The notes: generated by a model not told the origin, from the letters alone. Positions 34,501-46,432 are shown, counted from the stretch's first letter. The stretch: DNA of 64,000 bases from Hirsutella rhossiliensis (GCF_020360975.1 NW_025408668.1:4154001-4218000); one strand, 5' to 3'. Made by a program: numbers and translations.

Positions 34501-36857
34501 CGGGCATGGCATGCGGTATCCATCCTGATGCGTAACCTGAGTTGAGCTAGTTGATGTCATCAGCAGTAGTTTGACCATGAGGTCTAAGCCAAATCAATGT
34601 CAAGAGCCGAATCACGCGTTGACCGTCGTGCAAGTGAAGGAGTACGCCCCCATCCCATCCCATGTCCCATTTTTTTGGAGAACAAGTAAGTGTCTCGTGC
34701 CACCGCATCTCCGAAGCGTCATTGTCTGTTCCAGGAGGAGCCGGGATTGCGGCAGACGGGGATGCCTTCCGGGGCGCCGCCAACAAAGTAGACAAGCAGG
34801 GTCCATCTGCTGCTCCATGGCATTGAATGGATGATGGCATGACGGCTCCCGCCAAAGGGCTCGCCATGTGGCGCGGCAGGGAGCTGGGGTCTCGGTGGGC
34901 GAGATTCGGAACGAGAGGTGCTGACTGACTCGAGCAGGCGCTCCCCTAGATTAGCAACCCCCGCCCCGGGCGGCGTCCCGTCCAAAATCCCGGTGACACG
35001 TTGACGGAGTCGACAACCTGGTCGACGGGGATGGCCGTTGTTGCCTCATGTTTCAGATCATTAGCCGCCACGCACGCGGCGGCGTGCGTAGCTGCGGGCT
35101 GAGGCTGACGCGAGAGAGCAGTGAGCGGCGACGAGGTCCGTGTCCTCTTGTTTGTTCTTTGCTTGAGGAGCGAGGCTGGGGCGCGGGCAGCGAGCTGAGC
35201 GGCCGACTTGTCATCATCGACAGGCATGGCCAAGGGGGACGATGATTGAGGCGGTCATCGGGCTTGCCGTCCAAGAACAAGGGTTCGCGACGGCTATTGC
35301 CTGGGTCGTGGGCTGAGGTTGAGAATTTCGTCTTGCTGGCTGACCAATGGGGCCATGCCCATGCCAAGCTTGCCCTCGTATGTACCAAGTACCTTATACC
35401 GTCACTATTGGGTGCTCTCTCCTATTCCCATTCATCCTGCTCTTTCCCCTTAGTGACGGACCAGACCACCACACAGCCATTGGACAGAGGTACCTAGGCT
35501 TGGTGGCAGATGTCGGCGGGTACTGATTCTTGCCCGCCCCGGACTGTCACCACGGGAGAGAAAGTACCGGTACATGCTGTGGACGCCACGCTAGCAGGTA
35601 GTACTAGAGCTGTTGGCTGTTGGCAAGCCCCTTGCCTAAACGTAAGACTGCGCGTGGCTTCTTCAACCCACGTGGCATTACCTCCGTGTGGTGGGGCTGG
35701 ACAAGGTCCAGAGACTAGCACTCGGCTGCCAGTGCTACCTCGTGTCGTACTCTGTACAGTGCAAGCAAGTACTTGTCATCACCGTTCGTTGCATCACCGC
35801 TCCTCTCCCCGCTCCCCTAATCGCGACCAGTTCGCCGTACTGTGCACAGTGCAGCCCTCGTGCCAACCCCCCCACCCATGGTGCTTGCCCTTTTTATCCT
35901 CACCCCCTCTAAGCAGCGCACAACTATTTTTGCACTGTGCCTTGTGCGAGGCGGGGGTCACAGAATACCTGAATACCTACCCGGATTGTGGCGGGGTGGC
36001 GCTCGGGCTACCTGTTTTCTGCTGGCAGAAGCTGACTAGCGTTCCCCGATAGGTGTGTCTACGGAGCATGGCCCTGCCTTCTTCCATAGTTCGTTTCTCT
36101 ACTCAAGACGACATGGATCTTGCAATAGACTTGGGCCGTGCCTTCTAGAACACGGCCGCCTTCTGTAGGGAGTCTGTCTACGCCCCCAGGCACCGGAAAT
36201 CCCGGCGCGGTGCAGCTGCGTCACTCGCCGCAATGCAAGCACGCGCCTCGATAGCGCAACATAAAACACAGCTCGTCATCGTGGGCCCGCCTCCCAACAG
36301 CGACTAGGCAGCGAGGAGCTATCGAGTACGACACATTCCACCCTGGCTGCCTTTACACTCGGGAATGCAGACGAGCGGACTGCGAGGCGCCTGATTGGGA
36401 CGGCGTCCGTGGGGGGAAAAGGCCCATCCATGTACGAGCTTCTACCCAGCTGAGATTAGTGAGTAGATGCGGCGTAGCATTGGCGGGAGCTCGTTGCTGT
36501 TAGCACCGATGGTAAAGACCGGTCCCAGCGCCGGAAGCCTCCGAGCGGCTGTCAGATTGCTTTCTGCTAGCGCCGGTCTTCTCGCGCTCTCTGGACAGCC
36601 GTGGTGGGTTTGCAAGAGGGCGCGGACGGGCGTGGGCTTGGGTGGACGAAACAAGACTGGACCGTGACGGAGTCATCAGGCAGGCATTTTGCGCAGCATA
36701 TGGTCTACATTTATTGCAGTTCGTTCCACGGCAAGGCGTCCTCCCGGTGCACTGCATGGCCACGTGCTGTCGCCATGTCGCGCATCTGCCATGCGCCCTC
36801 CCAGGCATGTGTTGCTCCAGACACATCACCGAGTTTCATCATCCACTAGCCCGCCGT

Positions 36858-36883
36858 CACCGCTAGAGGGCACCGCTAGAGGG
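36858..36883 (+). repeat. perfect 13-bp tandem duplication
   Basis: The unit caccgctagaggg occurs twice back to back (36858-36870 and 36871-36883), followed by a partly related gggcccgagggccc palindrome-like stretch. A recent small duplication in the gene desert. Confidence 0.8.
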
Positions 36884-37530
36884 CCCGAGGGCCCCATCAA
36901 GGTCTAGGCCGGGCCGGATGTTTGTGCTTGAAAGGTAGCCGGTTGAGCCAGCTTATCAATGGGACAACATTCCGCTGCTGCACTCTATCCAAGCCCTACC
37001 ATTGCCGGCCAGGGAAAGCCACCTGCACTACGAAAGGGGGGCAGCCCAAGGGAAAGGGGGTGAGGAAAGGCGATGAATCGGAAAGGAGAGAAGAAACAGA
37101 CCGAGTCTCTAATAAGCAAGAGGGGCCATCCTTTTGACGGGACGATGCTTATGTCTCTCTCCCTTGGGCCTCCTTTTCTTCCGCAAACTCGCATCCTGCC
37201 ACGGTTTTCCGCATTCCGCATTTCCGGCGGTAATGGTTATCATAAGTCTGTGGTGAGTGACATGGAGGAAAAGCAAACAGAACCAGGTGATGCCAAAGTG
37301 TGTACTCGGTAATTATCAGGGCATCCAAGCACCAAGGTAAGGAGGCGTCCATCTTGTTGCTTGGTGCTGACGCACTTGGATAGCTTGGCTGGGCTACTGC
37401 ACCTGTCAGCTGTTTCGTCCGTCACTCGGCCGATTGCTTCCAAGGCATCCGTTTGTGTTATTGGATTGCTCGACACCTGGCATCTCTCGGGCAGTGCGGA
37501 CGGACGGATACTGGCTGACTGGGTAAATAC

Positions 37531-37557
37531 ACGTACAGCACGTACAGCACGTACAGT
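37531..37557 (+). repeat. 9-bp tandem array, unit acgtacagc, three copies
   Basis: Three adjacent copies of acgtacagc, the last reading acgtacagt. Each unit contains the palindrome ACGT overlapping GTAC. It shares the first seven bases, ACGTACA, with the array at 40378-40404. Confidence 0.85.
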
Positions 37558-39077
37558 ACAGGGCATTGATTCCCAGGCCATCCGTGCCGGCCGCCATCAT
37601 CCTGGACGTTTCCGTTGAATCATGAAGCTGGATGGGGGATAACCGGGGCCGGGGCCAAAGTCAAAGGCGCCTTTTCTTTCCCCTTTTCTCCCTCTCTCTC
37701 CTCTCACTCCTCTCACCCCGTCGCAGCCGAAGCTGCCGCTTCCATTTCCCTCCTCAGTGATAAGGTGCGGTGTGAGCGAGCACCACTAAGCACCACCAAG
37801 CACCACAAGCAGGGAGGGGTCGCAAACGAACCATTTTCCCCTCCTCCCCCGCGCAGCGCCGGCAAAGTCGCGTGCCTGCGGAGCCGGCCAGTGCATGAAT
37901 GGCTGGTACTTGGTACGGCTTGGTCGTCGACTCTTGAGCCCATTGGCCTGGGTAAGCTCGGGGGGGCGTTTTTGGCATCGGGATTGCTGTGCGTATGCCT
38001 AAAAACCTGAAATGCCGGCGCCCCAGGCTCCCCAGTGTAGGGCAAGGGAGGGAAAGGGATGGAGGGAGGGGAAGGAGGGGAGGAAGGGGCGCGCAGCGAG
38101 GCCTCCGTTTCTCACCCACCCGTCACCGCCGCCGTTGTCGTCGTCACATCGCGCGGTGCGCCAAAAGCATGGAGCCCACCCCCATCGGCCATATCCCGTG
38201 TGCGTGTCTGTCTCTCCTTTTTTTCTCTCCGGGATACAGATGTGCATCTACCCTACCTACCTAATCTATTACTGTCCAACGTTTCTTATACTTGGCCATG
38301 CTGCTATATAAAGCACCGTATGTATACCATAGCACCGTGGCAGAGGACCAATCATAAATGCCCTTTGGTGCGTCTTCACATGCCTCTGGTGATGCCTCTG
38401 GTATCCCGTGGCTGCGCCGCTGCTACCCTGTAGCGGACTGAGTTTCCCCAACTGCCGCCAACCCCTCTGGTTTGCACACTGGAGCATGCCAATGGCGAGA
38501 TATGACAGGTGCAGTGCTTGACACAACTCGCTCGGATGCCCGCGACTCCGGCGTGCCATCAGCCAGGTGCATGGCCCCGGCAGAAACAAGAGGGCCTGGG
38601 TAGCTTCGGCTCGCGTGGCTTGCTGTCACTCCAGGTCTCCGTGTCTCCATGTGCATGTACGGGCGCGGCAGGACCAAACAGGCTCTCCGCGCGCACATGG
38701 GGCCACATGGGGCTTCAATTGAGCCTCTGGCGACGACGAGGCGGCGATACGAGGCGCGCCTGCATGCGCCGGTACCGCGACCGTTTGCACCAAGCACTGC
38801 TACCATGGCCACGTCTCATCAAGCCGCCTCTGCCGTGACGGACTGCCACGGACTGCCCTGCTGGGCTCGTGGGCTCTCCGGAGGCAGCGCGTGCGGGGTC
38901 TGACGTTTTGCTCGTCGTCTGATGAGGGCGCGGCGAGTGCACTCAAATCTCCGAAACCGGCCAAGCGTTTGTATCCAACGAACAAGGGACCAAAGGTTAA
39001 CTCGCGGCTGCGGTATGTATCATGTGTGCCTATCATGGCCTCGCCAAGGTGTCCGGACAGGACACGAGAGCGGCGCA

Positions 39078-39152
39078 CAAGTCCCCTCGCAAAGTCCCCT
39101 CGCAAAGTCCCCCGTCGCAAAGTCCCCCTCGCAAAGTCCCCCCTCGCAAAGT
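39078..39152 (+). repeat. minisatellite, unit caaagtC(4-6)tcg, five copies
   Basis: Five consecutive units of 12-15 bases, beginning caaagt or caagt and ending tcg, with internal C runs that tend to lengthen from left (4) to right (6), then a broken sixth copy (caaagta). The C-run length variation is typical of replication slippage. One unit has an extra G (cccccgtcg). Confidence 0.85.
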
Positions 39153-40377
39153 ACTGCAACATGTCATTGCGGCCCGAGTCCCACGCGAACCGGCTTCCAT
39201 GGCCTGTGCCAGAGCTGAAATCTGCGCCCATGCGAGAGGACCCCTGTTCGCTCCCTGGCACTACTGTAGGCGCCAAGGCTTCTGGAAAAAAAAAGGTTGA
39301 CGGTGCTTGGGGGGACACAGAGACGAGTGAACCGCGGCTATTTCGACGGACACTGACTGGGCAGGAGACATCGGTGCGACAAGAGTAATGCACAAAGAGA
39401 GCTATATGCTGTATGTATGCCGATTAGGGGGCCCGTCGAGAGGCGCCGCTGCCGTCGTCGGCGGGCAGCTTGATGGGTCCGAGCCCGCGACAAGCCCCGT
39501 GCCGCAAGGTGCCGTCCAGGGAGCGACATCGTATTTGATAAAGCGCTGCTCCGTGCGAGCCGCATCTCGGCAGCGGCCGGCGGTGCTGCAGGTCGGCAAG
39601 GCACAGTGCGCAGTGTATCGGGGCGGCGTCTCGCGAACTGTGAGCAAGAGGGGACATTGCTGTAGCCAGACAGTGCGAGCAACCCGAGGGCGGGGTCCGG
39701 TCGCCCGCTCTCCTGACTCGGCTCAAGGGCGGGCTCCATCTATCGCTCGATGATGAGGAGAGAAGGGCCTCGATGGATGGCGAATATATCCGTCTCCACG
39801 ACAAGGCCTTGACAAGGATCGGCACGTTTCTTGGCAGCAGCATCACTTTGTGCTGGTGCGGGTGGGAGATGGGAGGTGGGAAGGCGGTGCTTGGATTGGG
39901 GAAACACAACCTCCATGCACCACTCCACCACTCTGCATTCTGCACATGCACCGACAAGAGTGTCCGTCAGCAACGAGGCGGGCAGCCCGAAGGGGCATGG
40001 GCCGGTGGACGAGCATCCCTGGAACCACGCGCCGATCTGGATAAAAAGACTGGCCACGAGGGAGGCCCGCTTTGCCATGCCCTGGGTCCTGTCGTGCAAC
40101 TGTACCGAGCTCCAGCTATTTGCACTGTAATGTGAGAAAGCTGCTCTCTCCGGTCTCTTGGGAACTCCATTGGCATGCGTCTACTCCGTAGAGTAAGTAC
40201 TTGGCGTCTCCCCACAATGCCCACTGCCGCAGCTGATAGTTGATAGATGGCATCTTGGAATACCTAGAAGACCGAAGCATCGGATCCCCTGGCGGTGGCG
40301 TGCCGTCCGTTTACCGCTACTTTGCACTCTCGAGCACCCGGATAGCCACCTTTGCCGAGGCCTTGGTCACGTTCATC

Positions 40378-40404
40378 AAGTACATAACGTACATAACGTA
40401 CATA
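40378..40404 (+). repeat. 9-bp tandem array, unit acgtacata, three copies
   Basis: Three adjacent 9-base units, the first with one mismatch (aagtacata) and the next two identical (acgtacata). Shares the ACGTACA core and the unit length with the array at 37531-37557, about 2.8 kb away. Confidence 0.85.
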
Positions 40405-42399
40405 ACTGGACTTTTGTATTCGTGGATGCACGCAGCGCCATGCCATGCCTCCTCCCCTCCTGGCTTGTCTGGCGCTGCGGGGGGGTTCGTGCGGGCGCGA
40501 CCTCTTCTTTTTCGAATACAAGCGCGTGCTCCACGCCAAGCAGCTGTCCAACTGTATTTCGGTGCTCACAGGCTAAATAATGACACATGGCACATGCGGG
40601 GAGCAACTGAAATGAACAGCCAGTCTTCGTCGTTCATCCCGACTGACGCGTCTCTCGGATGCGGCGGGCGGGCAACGCGATGCCAACGGGAAGAAGTGTT
40701 TCGACTTTGGCAATCGAGTGCAGCCAACAGAGTAGCAAGTCGGTGGACCGCCAGCCCTGCCCAGGCCTCATCGTTGACAGCATCGCCTCTCTTTCTGACC
40801 TTGGCTCACCTTGGGGCTTACGGTGCTGCACCTGCCAGGCAGTCCGCGGGTACTTTACACGTTTCTTCCACGCGTTGCGCCCTAATCCGTGCGCGCCAAC
40901 TGGCAGCCAACTCCCACACCGACCGGCCTGCCCCAACGGCAGCCCTGCCGAGGCCATGTGGTGTCTTGTTTCTACATATCCAGCCACCATCCCATCTGCA
41001 GCCAGCTGCATCCCGCGTCGTCAGCAGCGAGGCAGCTCATCGCCGCGGGCAAGCTTCTGGCCGAGCGGGAGACATGCACGCCCTGTCCAAGCACAGCCGA
41101 AACCAGCGGGAGGAGACCCATGGGGCAGGGCAACTGTTTGAGGTCCCTTGTTGGCCTCATGGCAGCCTTGCTGCAGCCCGTCACCGTCTTTCCGTGGCTT
41201 TGCCTAGCTGGGTACTCCGCGCCTAGACCGTGAGGGATGACTGCCTCCGCCGAGGCGAGAGCAAGAATTTGATGTGGCCTCGTGCCGTGGTTCGTCATGC
41301 AGAGGCGAGCAACATGAGTCGCCAGGTGCTCGTTTCCAATGGGAGGTTGGTGTTTGGTGTGCCCAACTGCCACCCCCACTGTGACGTCTGCCATTCTACA
41401 GCAATACGGGGTCAGCTTTCTTCAAGTGCATGCGTAAAACGTGGTCTCGTCTCCTCTTCTCCGCCGTGCAATCACCAACCCGAGGCAGTTGGGTCGAGGT
41501 CAGGCTGACCAACGCCGAGTGGGGGTGTTTGCTGCCGACGGTGTGGTCATGACAGGTCATCAAGGACCCTTCGAGCTTTGGCAACTAGTATTAGCAATCA
41601 ATGACCGCTAGACAAGCAGACAAGACACCAGTTTATTCCCGGACCCTCTCCCTCTCGCTCGCGCAGTCGAATCGCATCCCCCGTTCGTCGACCGGATCCC
41701 GCAGGAAGGACATGCAGCAGCACGTGTGGTAGAGCGCCTCGACGCAGGTGAATCTAGCTACCTGTGTGCTTCGTACAAGCCTTCGCCTTCCTCACCCCAC
41801 CTCCCCAAAGCGGCACTTGCAATTGCACAGTACCCGGTGTATGTTAGCAGGTGGGTGGCCGCGCCGCTTGATGCCCTATCTATCACTCGTCTGGGTTGCC
41901 AAGGGATCCTCGGCCATGCCATCGACTGGCACCTTCTGCCGCTGGGAAAAGTGGCGCCCATACCGTGCCTGGTACGCATATGCACTGTAGCAGATACATG
42001 GGCCGCCCTGGGAATCCGCTGCCACAAAAAGAAGTGGAGAAAGGTGCTGCAACCACCCCCGTTTCTGTTATACCACCCCACCCAACCACCGTCACGTATA
42101 CTGTACGAGGTACACACACACCTACCTGGTACTTGCAGCCGGCGCAGCTCTTCCTCTCGTGGCCCCTCCCCCGGCCCTGGTCACCCCCACCAACCCACCC
42201 TTGGTTTTTAATGGACTTGTAGTTCTGCAGCACTGTATTCCCGTCAAGTCAACCCGGCCTGGTCCCTGTCTTCGTCTTCTGGGCTGCCCACCCTCTCCTG
42301 GAGCACGCCCCAAGCGCGCCCCCTCCTGCGGTGCGCATTGTACTTGTACTGAACCAGGCCCTCCCTCCCCTTCTCCCCCAAGTCTGATGGTCGTCCCAC

Positions 42400-42501
42400 G
42401 TCTGCTCGCTCGCATTCGTTCAGTCGCCTTTTATTTCAACCTTGCCGTCTCCTCTCACCACCGAGCCTTGGGCCTCCTTCCTCCCCCTTCCGTCCCGTCA
42501 G
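42400..42501 (+). promoter_or_regulatory. pyrimidine-rich leader with an acceptor-like CAG just before the RGS start codon
   Basis: The 80 bases before the ATG at 42502 are C/T-rich and end in cccgtcag directly before atg. That is the look of a 3' splice site, so a 5' UTR intron joining the start codon to an exon further upstream is plausible. It may equally be an ordinary fungal pyrimidine-rich 5' leader. Sequence alone cannot decide. Confidence 0.4.
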
Positions 42502-44776
42502 ATGGCCGCCCTCTCGCACCCCCTCACGACTGTCGCCGAGAACCCGCCTCCGCAAGACAAGACGGAGCCGCTGCCCGGCCGCAAGCACAGCCTGCCGACG
42601 CCTCGCTCCTCCATCTCTGACCGCTCGGCAGACCAGCCGCGTCACGGGAGCACCTCGTCCACCGGCTCTGCCTCGACCAAGTCGCAGCGTTCCTCAAACA
42701 GCCTCTTCAACCGCGCCCTGGACAGGACGCAGAGCGCCATCGCCAGCCTTTCCGATCCCGTCATCCGGCCCCGCCAGTCCACCTCTGCGCTGGCCCGTCT
42801 GTCCCTTGCTCCCGCAACGCCGCCAAGCTCGGAGCCTCCGAGCCCCGAGAAGACGACAATCTTCAAAGTCTCGTCAACCCCCTCCAACGAGCCTGGCTCG
42901 AGGGCCGACGCCAGGCAGCCCGTCGACTCTGCCCTGGCCAAGGACTCGCCAGCCCGACCCCCCGCAGAGCCCCAAGCTCGCCCCCCCGCCCCAACCAGGC
43001 TTCCCGTCTCCGACAGCAAGATGCATCAGACATCGTCGCGTCTGCTGCGCATGACAGACGATGATCGGCCATTCACCAGGGTACGTTTCCGGGGAGGGGG
43101 GGGGGCACGTGTAGCGTCTGGCCCGAGCAAGCCGGACGCTTGTGGTGGCGACGGCCAGCCTGCCCTGGCTAGCCCTTGATTTTGGCACACGGCCAGGCTT
43201 GTTTCTTTTTCCCCATTCGCTGACAATTCCGCCAACAGGACTTCAAGGACCTCTTCGCCACCTTGGTTGTTAGTCTCTTGCCGCTCTCGGCTCATAGAGT
43301 CCGGTTATCCAAAGTCGAGTACACCTTTCTCTCCGAGGATGCTATCAACAATCTCGGGTCCCTCAAGTTCTCCCAGTCCAACCGCATGCCGGATCCAAAG
43401 GACTCCTCGCGGATCGTGACAACCACCACGACCACGACCTTTTCCATGGCCAAGGACATGGCCAGGTCCATTTGCCAGCGTTTCGTCGAGGCTCGCTTCG
43501 TTGAATCCGCCGATGGAAAGTACCAGCAAGTGTACAATATGAAGGGTTCCGTGTGGCAACTTACTCCCAAAGGAGTCACCGTGCTTGATAGGTTCTGTGC
43601 ACGGAATGGCATCCAACAGAAGCAAGTTGCCGAGCTGTCGAGCATGAATGCGGCCCAGCTCGTCATCCTGGAGCGGGACCAGCTTTCGGACAAGCTCCTC
43701 AATGACCTGGGTACCATCGAGGTCATCTTCCGCAGGTTCGTTGGCACCGAGACCCGCAACGTCAAGCCAACGGCCACGGCGGCCGACTCGGACTCGTTGC
43801 ATGATTACAAGGACGGTCTCACTGGTGTCAAGATGGCTGCGGAGCGCAAGATCAACGGCAGGATATATCGCGACACCTTTACCGGCAGAGCGGCGACGGA
43901 TTGGCTCATGGACTGTTCCACCATTGTCGACAGGCGCGAGACCGTCGAGATTGCGACTCTGTTCGTCGAGTATGGCCTTGTCGAGGCCGTGACTCCAGAC
44001 AGGGCCTTCATGGCCCAAAACACGGGCTACAACATTTTCCAGCCGACCAAGCATGCCATCTACCAGCTCAGCCAGCGAGGCAAGGACCTCATCAACGGCA
44101 ACGGCTCGAGGGGTCGGGCGTCGGAGAGCGAAGGCGGCACAGGATCGCAACGAAATGGCATCTCTCGCGACTCCAACACACAACGACTGGAAAAGATTCT
44201 CACCGACCCTGCCCTCCGCCTCCTATTCCGAGAGAACCTCCGGGAAACGCATTGCGAGGAAAACCTGTCCTTTTACCAGGATGTGGCCGAGTTTGTCCGC
44301 GGCTGCAAGACGGCCATTCGACAAGCCCAGAAGTCGCCGACAGCCACATCGATGGACACCATCAAGGAGATAATGGCTCAGGCCTACGGGATATACAACG
44401 CCTTTCTGGCTCCCGGCTCTCCCTGCGAGCTCAACATTGACCACCAACTGCGCAACAACCTGGCCACCCGGATGACCAAGGCAGTGGGCCAGGACAATTC
44501 GATGATTGAGACTTTGCAGGAGGTTGCGGCTCTTTTTGAGGATGCCCAGAACGCGGTATTTAAGCTGATGGCCAGCGTAAGTGGCTTGCCTGCCCGCCCC
44601 TGTCGCCGTCGATGCGGCCTGAAGTAGGCGACGACCACTAAGCTGATGAGAAACAACAGGACTCGGTACCCAAGTTTCTCCGAAACGCCAAGTATGAGCA
44701 GCAGCTTCGGAATCACGATCTCGACATCAACGGGCGCGTTCCTGAGCGAAGCCAAAGCCGCTCGAACCGCAAGTAA
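42502..44776 (+). CDS. flbA: FlbA-type regulator of G-protein signalling (DEP-DEP-RGS)
   Basis: Three exons: 42502-43080, 43239-44576, 44660-44776, coding 677 residues. The first 190 residues are Ser/Pro-rich and low-complexity. Then a fungal DEP region (about 225-320, with MARSICQRFVEARFVES), a second DEP domain (about 386-470, RDTFTGRAATDWLMD and GYNIFQPTKHAIYQLS), and a C-terminal RGS domain (about 507-655, RLEKILTDPALRLLFRENL, ENLSFYQDVAEF, VPKFLRNAKYEQQL). This is the architecture of Aspergillus FlbA and yeast Sst2. It accelerates GTP hydrolysis on the group I G-alpha, restraining vegetative growth and permitting conidiation. The upstream gap of 11.8 kb is exceptional. A frame extension to an upstream TTG was not used. 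Confidence 0.94.
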
Positions 44777-45090
44777 TTCACGGCAGGGTCGCAGCGGCCC
44801 GTGGCGGATCGCCCAGCGGCAGCCCACGGCGAGCTATGCGGCGTGGGCGACACAATGTCCCCGCAATCCGCGTACGACTTTACCACATCACGACATGGCA
44901 GCATTTCGCTTTTCAACGGTCTACACGAGACGTTCTAGATTTCACTCCATTATACCTTTGCATTACTCGGTGTTGCTGCGTCCTTTACCGAGGCTTGCCC
45001 CTCGCTGTTTTTCACACTCTTCTTGATCCGACCGGATCGAGCCCGCCGGGACGTCTTTGGCCACCGGCGAGGCACTTTTCTTCCCTTTTG

Positions 45091-45723
45091 TTATTTCTTT
45101 TGCGATTGGCTGTCACGCCTATGCCGCCTTCTTTGGTCCCGTGATGCTTGGAAACGGCGACGAGGCGTTGGGGCAAATCGGATCATAGAGGGGGCCAAGG
45201 TCACCAGTCGACGGTAACAACAACAGAGACGGACGGTACGAGAGGGCGACGATGTGCATATCTGCGCCGCCGTGAGGTCAAGGTTCGGACGGACCATGGT
45301 CAATAGTCTGCATGAGACCGGCGAGGATTTGGAGCGGTCCGGAGGCACAGACGTCGAGAAGTCCCCCGGATGAGCTCTGTTCACATGGGAAAGAGGGGAG
45401 GGCCTCCAATCAACTGATTCTGTCCCCATGCCTGGCAGCAAGCCGGCTTCCCTTGTTGAAGTGGGCGATGAGACGGAAGGACGACGGCGACGATGCGAAG
45501 GGCTTGTATTGTTGTTTTTCAGCATGTCCACTAAAGCCTGGGCACGTGCGGATGAAGGAGGCGACCGGAGGTGCGGATTCCTGTAGGAGTAGAAAGGCAA
45601 TGGAAAAAGGAGCGCAGCTCTAGCTCTAATACGAATCAGAGACACGGCTTCCCAGGTGTCGCCGAAAGAAACGTGCCGCTCAGTGCTGGCTAGCGTCCGC
45701 GACCAGGTCGAGCCGGGGGCCAT
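45091..45723 (-). CDS. weak candidate ORF, 210 codons
   Basis: From the ATG at 45723 this frame runs 210 codons without a stop. It contains a few stretches that look more protein-like than chance (ALVDMLKNNNTSPSHRRRRP, then STREAGLLPGMGTE), but the second half is Arg/Cys-rich and no family is recognised. Acceptor-like sequences (ctactcctacag near 45580) suggest it might be part of a spliced gene. The frame continues upstream to a GTG. I cannot say it is real. Confidence 0.2.
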   Translation of the reverse strand: MAPGSTWSRTLASTERHVSFGDTWEAVSLIRIRARAALLFPLPFYSYRNPHLRSPPSSARAQALVDMLKNNNTSPSHRRRRPSVSSPTSTREAGLLPGMGTESVDWRPSPLSHVNRAHPGDFSTSVPPDRSKSSPVSCRLLTMVRPNLDLTAAQICTSSPSRTVRLCCCYRRLVTLAPSMIRFAPTPRRRFQASRDQRRRHRRDSQSQKK

Positions 45724-46165
45724 TGTTTGGTTGGCGAGTGACGCCGGCGACGACGGCAGACCAACGCCGGCCGACTGGTGATCTGCGGAGGAGCTGGAAT
45801 GCGGATTGTCCTGTTGGGCGTGGTTGTTGTTGTGTTGGTCTCCGACTGACTGCTTCTGGCGGTCCTGCCTGGATTGGCACGCAGCCACAAGCCACCCGCA
45901 GCTCGTCGGCCGGGTTTAGTGCCATCTGGTGTTTTGGGTCCGAGGCGAGACAGCGAGTGGGAGACGAAGATTTCCGAGAGACACGGAGTGTGTGCGTGGT
46001 GATGGCATTTCGAGCTTCCGCTTTGGGGAATTCTCGGTTGCGACCTGTTGTTTGTTTACTCACGCTCGTTTGCGGTATGGCCCCGACGATGACGATGGGA
46101 TAGACGGACGAGACATGTGTTGTATTCTTCTTTGCGGGTGTTTGCGCCTGGCCCCGACGAGGAGG

Positions 46166-46173
46166 CATAAAAG
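46166..46173 (+). promoter_or_regulatory. TATA-like box of the cell-wall protein gene
   Basis: The sequence cataaaag lies about 260 bases upstream of the ATG at 46433 and is followed by a long C/T-rich leader with CAAC and TCTC stretches. This layout is common for strongly expressed fungal surface-protein genes. The transcription start is not determined. Confidence 0.4.
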
Positions 46174-46432
46174 CCGGCCTTTGCTCCCGTCCCAGAGGTG
46201 CGTCTCTTCTTCTCCATCACCCAGCATCCATTCGACAGTTTTCTCTCTCCGACAGTTCCTCGTTGCTCGTTCCCCTCGCCCACATTCGCTTTCACAGTCA
46301 TTCGTTGATCCAAAAATCTCACAGCCAGCTTGTACTCTCGCTGCCTCTTTCATTCGCTCTTCTGTCGCGCCAAGCATCTTCTACAACACAAAAACAACCC
46401 TCTGGCTTCCCGGTATCCAACCCGCCGTCAAC

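Larger units (their letters stand above)
30734..42501. other. 11.8-kb gene desert upstream of the flbA-type RGS gene
   Basis: No gene can be supported here. Open frames up to 382 codons (31895-33043, minus) and 328 codons (40240-41226, plus) occur, but they overlap others of similar length on both strands, are rich in Arg, Ser, Pro, His, Cys and Trp, and show no domain or consistent intron structure. This is what GC-rich non-coding DNA gives. The sequence remains GC-rich and complex, so repeat-induced mutation of a transposon is not evident. It carries short tandem arrays (31550-31570, 36858-36883, 37531-37557, 39078-39152, 40378-40404), homopolymer G runs (30895-30942) and C/T-rich tracts (37675-37720, 42270-42500). 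Other gene-free gaps in this window are 0.3-1.8 kb. Possible content: a long promoter or leader of the RGS gene, or non-coding transcripts. Confidence 0.7.
44777..46432. other. 1.7-kb intergenic region upstream of the cell-wall protein gene
   Basis: Tandem orientation. The 270 bases before the downstream start contain a TATA-like box and C/T-rich leader sequence. A minus-strand open frame (45723-45091) is listed separately as a weak candidate. Otherwise no gene is seen. Confidence 0.4.

Noticed and set aside
39078..39152. CRISPR-like direct repeats
   Set aside because: Units are contiguous with no spacers, in a eukaryotic nuclear context. It is a minisatellite.
40240..41226. 328-codon open frame in the gene desert (plus strand)
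   Set aside because: No recognisable content, it overlaps several minus-strand frames of similar character, and it includes the 9-bp array translated as an odd repeat.
30734..42501. Degenerate retrotransposon or DNA transposon filling the desert
   Set aside because: No terminal repeats, reverse transcriptase or transposase fragments could be seen in any frame, and the DNA is not AT-shifted as RIP would leave it. A repeat search could still change this.
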